From Candidatus Poseidoniales archaeon (lineage in GTDB: Archaea; Thermoplasmatota; Poseidoniia; Poseidoniales; Poseidoniaceae): DNA of 32,228 nucleotides. How positions within the stretch are numbered: position 1 is the first letter of the stretch; every line of letters begins with the position of its first letter. The position numbers and the translations under genes were made by a program. The stretch spans positions 10,499-42,726 of the forward strand of contig QQSA01000097.1 in assembly GCA_003602535.1 (NCBI GenBank), written 5' to 3'. Below are positions 24,341-29,400 of the stretch, one piece after another. The notes beneath the pieces are model-generated. The model saw nothing but the letters and a program-made list of their open reading frames with translations, had not been told where the DNA came from and did not search any database.

Positions 24341-25531
24341 TTGAAAAGAGTGTTTTTAATCTCAATTCTTGTTCTCTGCATTTTTGTTCCTTCGGGCGCA
24401 CAGGCCCAAGGCCAAATGCCGGGGCTAGGGGTAGAATTAGAGTGTGAAAACTCCGATACAATCAGTATCGATGTCACTCCAGGCGAGTCTAATATGTTCC
24501 AAAGAATGTGCACGGTTACCAATACTGGGTCGGTTACTGAAACTATTGAACTTGAGACCAGTGTCGATGGTAATGATTTCAGAGTCGAACTATCTCCTGG
24601 AAGTGAATCAACCTACACTATTGAGGCGGGTGGCGAGGAGACTTTTTATGTCGATTTTTCTGCAGCAGAACGTCTTCCAGTTTCATTTGAAAATTATGAA
24701 ATAAATGCACAAGTAGTAAGCATTGGTGTTGATCCAATACCTTCTCCCGATGTGAGTATGTTAAACATAACAGATTCAATCCAAGGTAAGGTTGAATCAT
24801 TGCCATACACCAAATTTAGTTTAGAAGTTACTCGTTCTGTGCTGAGTCTCGATTCGGGAGAAGAGGGCACAATCGATTTAACAATATTCAATGATGGCAA
24901 TATACAATTGGAAACCTTTGTTCTGGGTATGGAAAACAAAGATGAACTTATTGATGCAGGATTTGATCTTAAATTTTGTTGGGGCTACAAATCATCAGCG
25001 GAGTCATGTAGTGATTTATCAAAATCAAATGTATTTTTAGGAACGATTTTGGAGCCGAGCACTACTTCTGAGATAGGATCATTTGTGCTAAATGCTCCAG
25101 ATGGGCTGTCCAGCGAATTATCAATCGATGCGAATATCTTCGCATATTCTGATGATGCGGCACCTGGCGATATCGCTGGAGAAGATAGTTGGACTGTCGA
25201 GATAACAGTTAGGAGTTCCGAAGATGAAGGCGGCTTTGGATTAGACACCTTAGACACCTTAGATTCTGAAACCATGACAATGGTTGGAATGGCTGGTGGA
25301 GGCTTGATTGGAGTCGTTGTATTATTAGTCCTAATTTCTCGTTTAACCAAAAAAGCTGCGGGTAAGCAAAAGACCGCTGCCAAAGAAGCCAAGAGAGCAG
25401 CTAAAGCGGTCCGCAAATCGAAAAAATCCGGCGGCAAAGCGAAGAAGGCTAAAGCCGTGGAAGAAGATTTTGAAGACGATTTCGACGATGACTTTGATTT
25501 TGATGACGACTTCGACTTCGATGATTTATGA
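24341..25531 (+). CDS. Secreted/anchored NEW3-like protein with Lys/Ala then Asp/Phe tail
   Basis: The 396-residue protein starts with a signal peptide (LKRVFLISILVLCIFVPSG then AQA). The outer part has two beta-sandwich units of the NEW3/CARDB kind: CTVTNTGSVTETIELETSVD and later TIDLTIFNDGNIQLETFVLG. A transmembrane helix (MVGMAGGGLIGVVVLLVLIS) is followed by a cytoplasmic tail of two contrasting parts: a Lys/Ala-rich stretch (KAAGKQKTAAKEAKRAAKAV, then RKSKKSGGKAKKAK) and a final acidic part of repeated DDDFDF units. TTG 24341 is chosen because it opens the signal peptide and GGTGG lies 4 nt before it; GTG 24350 is an alternative. It follows the TatD-like gene by 46 nt. No enzyme motif is seen. 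Confidence 0.75.
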   Translation: MKRVFLISILVLCIFVPSGAQAQGQMPGLGVELECENSDTISIDVTPGESNMFQRMCTVTNTGSVTETIELETSVDGNDFRVELSPGSESTYTIEAGGEETFYVDFSAAERLPVSFENYEINAQVVSIGVDPIPSPDVSMLNITDSIQGKVESLPYTKFSLEVTRSVLSLDSGEEGTIDLTIFNDGNIQLETFVLGMENKDELIDAGFDLKFCWGYKSSAESCSDLSKSNVFLGTILEPSTTSEIGSFVLNAPDGLSSELSIDANIFAYSDDAAPGDIAGEDSWTVEITVRSSEDEGGFGLDTLDTLDSETMTMVGMAGGGLIGVVVLLVLISRLTKKAAGKQKTAAKEAKRAAKAVRKSKKSGGKAKKAKAVEEDFEDDFDDDFDFDDDFDFDDL

Positions 25532-25539
25532 TTAAGGTG

Positions 25540-25559
25540 ATTTTTGGGTTTATTTTTTC
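25540..25559 (+). terminator. T-rich candidate terminator after the surface protein gene
   Basis: Two T-rich tracts (TTTTT and TTTATTTTTT) follow 9 nt after the stop codon at 25531. Archaeal RNA polymerase stops at such runs without a strong hairpin. It would separate the preceding long run of genes from the FabI-megasynthase unit. Confidence 0.5.
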
Positions 25560-25626
25560 ACCCCAGTAATTGCCTTTGTACCCCGATTAACCATGGCAAC
25601 AGTCATAGGCGTGGTGGCTAGGGAAA

Positions 25627-25647
25627 CACCTACCCTAAGGGTAGGTG
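25627..25647. promoter_or_regulatory. Perfect palindrome just upstream of the FabI-like gene
   Basis: Arms CACCTACCCT and AGGGTAGGTG (10 bp each) flank a single A, giving a perfect 21-bp palindrome that ends 6 nt before ATG 25654. Its minus-strand core is CCCTTAGGG, the same as in the palindromes at 13360 and 16178. Here it sits at the head of the fatty-acid unit instead of directly behind a stop codon, so an operator or a hairpin that masks the ribosome-binding region (the right arm includes AGGTG) is plausible. Confidence 0.6.
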
Positions 25648-25653
25648 CTAATC

Positions 25654-26448
25654 ATGCTTGGTTTACAAGGTAAAGTTGCATTCGTATTTGGTGTAGCAAG
25701 TGAAGACTCAATCGCTTGGGCGATTTGTAAGAGTCTTGCAGATGCAGGGGTCAAACTTTACCTCGGTTATCAGAAGAGGTTTATGTCCAGAGTGTTCCAA
25801 TTGAAAGACAAGCTGCCGGCAATTGCAGGATTTTATCCATTAGACGTTGCTACAGATGCAGATACCAAGGAATTCTTTGACGCATTTAGTAAAGAGAATC
25901 CTGGCTTGAAAGCAGATATTTTGATTCATGCGATCGGATTTGCGCCTCGAGAATGCTTCGATAGACCAATATTATTCGTCGAAGACGAGAGCATCAATAC
26001 GGCATTTACTATTTCTGCAAATTCATTGCAGCGTTGCCTTAAATTCGCTTTACCTTACCTCAACCCTGGTTCCTCAACAATAACTCTGACTTATGCGGCT
26101 TCAACAAGACATGTCCCTTCATACGGAATTATGAGTATGGCTAAAGCGGCCTTGGAATGCTGGACTAGAGAATTGGCATGCCATTTGGGCCCTGAAGGGC
26201 ACCGTGTAAATGCAATATCTAGCGGCCCAATACGAACTATTGCTGCCAGTGGCATCCCTGGATTTGATAACATCTTGGATCATGTTGCAAATAATTCTCC
26301 GCTTCGAAGAAATGTCACTCAGTCTGATGTTGCAGGTTGTACCACTTGGCTAGCAAGCCCTCTTGCATCAGGAGTCACTGGGCAATGCATTCACGTCGAT
26401 GCTGGGTATTCGATTACTATGGTGCCATCAAGCATAATGGGGGAATGA
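25654..26448 (+). CDS. fabI: FabI-like enoyl-[acyl carrier protein] reductase
   Basis: A 264-residue short-chain dehydrogenase of the FabI branch, which reduces trans-2-enoyl-ACP with NAD(P)H in the last step of each fatty-acid elongation cycle. The cofactor loop is GVASEDSIAWAI, matching the FabI form (GxxxxxSxAxA) and not ordinary SDRs. HAIGFAPRECF follows, then the catalytic Tyr and Lys in YGIMSMAKAALE (Y-x6-K, as in FabI), and VNAISSGPIRTIAASGI. Length is that of bacterial FabI. ATG 25654 is preferred over GTG 25645, which lies inside the palindrome. The megasynthase gene begins 3 nt after its stop, so the two are surely co-transcribed; it may serve as the enoyl reductase acting in trans on the synthase. 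Confidence 0.88.
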   Translation: MLGLQGKVAFVFGVASEDSIAWAICKSLADAGVKLYLGYQKRFMSRVFQLKDKLPAIAGFYPLDVATDADTKEFFDAFSKENPGLKADILIHAIGFAPRECFDRPILFVEDESINTAFTISANSLQRCLKFALPYLNPGSSTITLTYAASTRHVPSYGIMSMAKAALECWTRELACHLGPEGHRVNAISSGPIRTIAASGIPGFDNILDHVANNSPLRRNVTQSDVAGCTTWLASPLASGVTGQCIHVDAGYSITMVPSSIMGE

Positions 26449-26451
26449 AAC

Positions 26452-29400
26452 ATGTCAATCACTACAGCAAATGGAAAACCAGTAGACGGGCTAAACCAAG
26501 CGCCCTTCGAACCAATTGCAGTTATTGGAATGGCTGCATTGATGCCAGATGCGGATGATATCGAAGGGTTTTGGCAGAATATTATCGATGCCCATGTGTC
26601 TATCAAAGAAGTAAACCAAAGTAGATGGGATCCTGAAATCTATTGGGAAAACGGAGCTCCTGGAAACATTACTGAAGGCAAAACATATTCTAAAATCGGG
26701 GCATTCGTAGATGATTACGAATTTGATTGGAGACGATGGAGGCAACCTCCAGGGACTTTGCCGCAAATTGATCCGTGCCAACTATGGGCGGTGACAGTAT
26801 CTGCTGATGCAATTGAAAACGCAGGTTACGGCGAAGACGGGAAAGTGTTAGACAGAGCCCGAACAGGCGTAATATTCGCTAATGCACTGGGCGGTGAAAA
26901 CCGCTCTGAAACAAATATTAGAATCTACAGCGCAGAAATGAGAAAAATCGCAATCGAAAATGGCTCAACTCCAGAACAAGCCGATGCTATTGTCGAAAAA
27001 ATGTGCGAAGGTAAACCGCGTATCGATGAAGATACTATGCCCGGTGAATTAGCCAATGTCGTGAGTGGACGTGTAGCGAATTTACTGGACTTGCAAGGCC
27101 CGAATTACTCTACCGATGCAGCATGTGCATCTTCAATGGCTGCATTACTCGATGCTTGCAGATTATTGCAGACCAGGCAGGTCGATACTATGCTTGCAGG
27201 AGCAACAGATAGGTGTATGGAGGCAGCGACATATGCAAAGTTCAGCGCAATAGGTGCGCTTTCTGCAACTCACTCAACACCGTTCGATGCAAGTGCGAAT
27301 GGATTCGTAATGGGAGAAGGAGCAGGGGTATTGTTGCTCAAGAGACTTTCAGATGCTATCAGAGATGGCGATGATGTCAAAGCAGTAGTTCGAGGAGTAG
27401 GCGGTTCTTCAGATGGCCGTGGCAAGGGTATTACTGCGCCTAGCCAAAGAGGACAAGTGCAGGCGGTAAGTCGTGCATATTCTCAAGCAGGATACGCTCC
27501 TTCTACCGTTGAGTTAGTTGAGGCTCACGGAACTTCAACAAAAGTTGGCGATGCGACTGAGTTGTCTACACTATCATTGCTCTGGACAGGGCTTGATGGG
27601 GGAGACCACATTGCTGTAGGCTCAGTAAAAAGTCAAATTGGGCATCTGAAAGCTGCAGCGGGAATTGCAGGAATCATGAAAGCATGTAATGCAGTATATC
27701 ACAATACAATTCCTCCGAGCGCAGGTTTCCAAACTCCTAATCCTACTGTAGAATGGGACAAAATCCCATTTTTCGTTCCGACAGAAGCGAGGGACTGGCC
27801 GGAACCTGAGTCACATCCTAGGCGTGCTGGAGTGTCTGCATTCGGATTCGGAGGCACAAACTTCCACGTAGCAATCGAGGGTTATGATCCGCAATATCAT
27901 GCAGATTTAGTTTCACATTGGGACGGCAGATGGGATGCATACGCTGGAACAACATCGGCAACAGATGCAAAACCTTCACTGACGCATGAAGAATTAAAAT
28001 CGATTGAAGGCGGCCTTCTGTTACTATCAGGAGACTCAATCCAATCTGTAAAATCCAAACTTTCTGCGTTGTCTTTTAGCGGCCCTAATTTCGATGATGA
28101 TCCTAACGGCATGCGCCTTTCATTCACTCTTCAAAATCATTGGTCATACTCTGCAAGCGATTCAGTTAGGATGGCAATCACTGCAACAAGCTGGGCTGAA
28201 TTAACTAAGAGAATCGACCTTGCCAACAAAGCGATAGATGACAAGGCCAAATGGGGATTCTTGATGAGTCAAGGGATAATGCTCAGCGATGACCCTGCCC
28301 TTCCTGATGCTGCCAAAGTCGCTCACATGTATCCAGGGCAAGGTAGCCAATATGTTGGCATGACATGTGACCTAAGTAACAGATTTACTGGAGTGGGAGA
28401 TGTTTGGAATAAGGCAGATGTCACTATGGTCGATGTGTTAGATGGCGAGTCACTTTCCTCATTCGTCCTAAGAGAAAATCTCTCAGCAGATGAAAGAAAA
28501 GAGGCTGAAAATAAGCTGAAACAGACAGAATATACTCAGCCCGCTATGCTAACCGCTGATTTAGCGATAGAAGCCGCATTGAATTCTCATGGCCATAGGC
28601 CTGACATGGTTGCAGGACATAGTTTGGGAGAATATGCTGCATTGATGAGCGCAGGAATTCTCGATATGGATGGTGCACTCAGAGCAGCCGCAGCACGCGG
28701 AACAGAAATGGGTAGTGTCGAAATAGATGACAAAGGTTTGATGGCTAGCGTTACAGCTCCTTATGAGAGAATTGCAGAAATCATTGACGAAATTGACGGA
28801 TATGTAATCGCTGCTAACAAGAATTCTCCAAAGATGACTGTAATCGCTGGAGAAACCGCTCCGGTCAAAGAAGCGATGTCTAGGTTCGAGGCCGAGGGAT
28901 TCCAAACCGTAGCATTAGCAACTAGTCACGCATTCCATTCGAAAATTGTGGCTCCTGCAAACGAACCATTGCGTAGATTCTTGGAAGGCCTCGATATTCG
29001 TTGGCCAAGTATTCCAATAACCAGCAATGTCGATGGAGGATGGTATCCAATGGATAATGGGGGAGATTCTAAATCTGCAGTATTGTCTAAATTAGCGCCT
29101 CAGATGGCATCTAGTGTAGAATGGACTACTCAGATCAACTCAATGTATGAGGCAGGCGCAAGAATTTTTGTTGAAGTCGGTCCAAAGCGGGCATTGACCG
29201 TCTTCGCTTCACAAATTCTGGAAGGCAAAGCAGCACTTCCGGTAATGACTAACCACCCTAAGGCGGGAGGGATTGCAACTTTCTTGTCGGCTTTAGGTGC
29301 GCTAGCACTAGCAGGCCGTCCACCTGAATGGCCTAGTTCTACCAGTCCTCACTTGACAGAGGCATTCCGTGCTGGTCCAATTGAAGCCAAAAATAGCATT

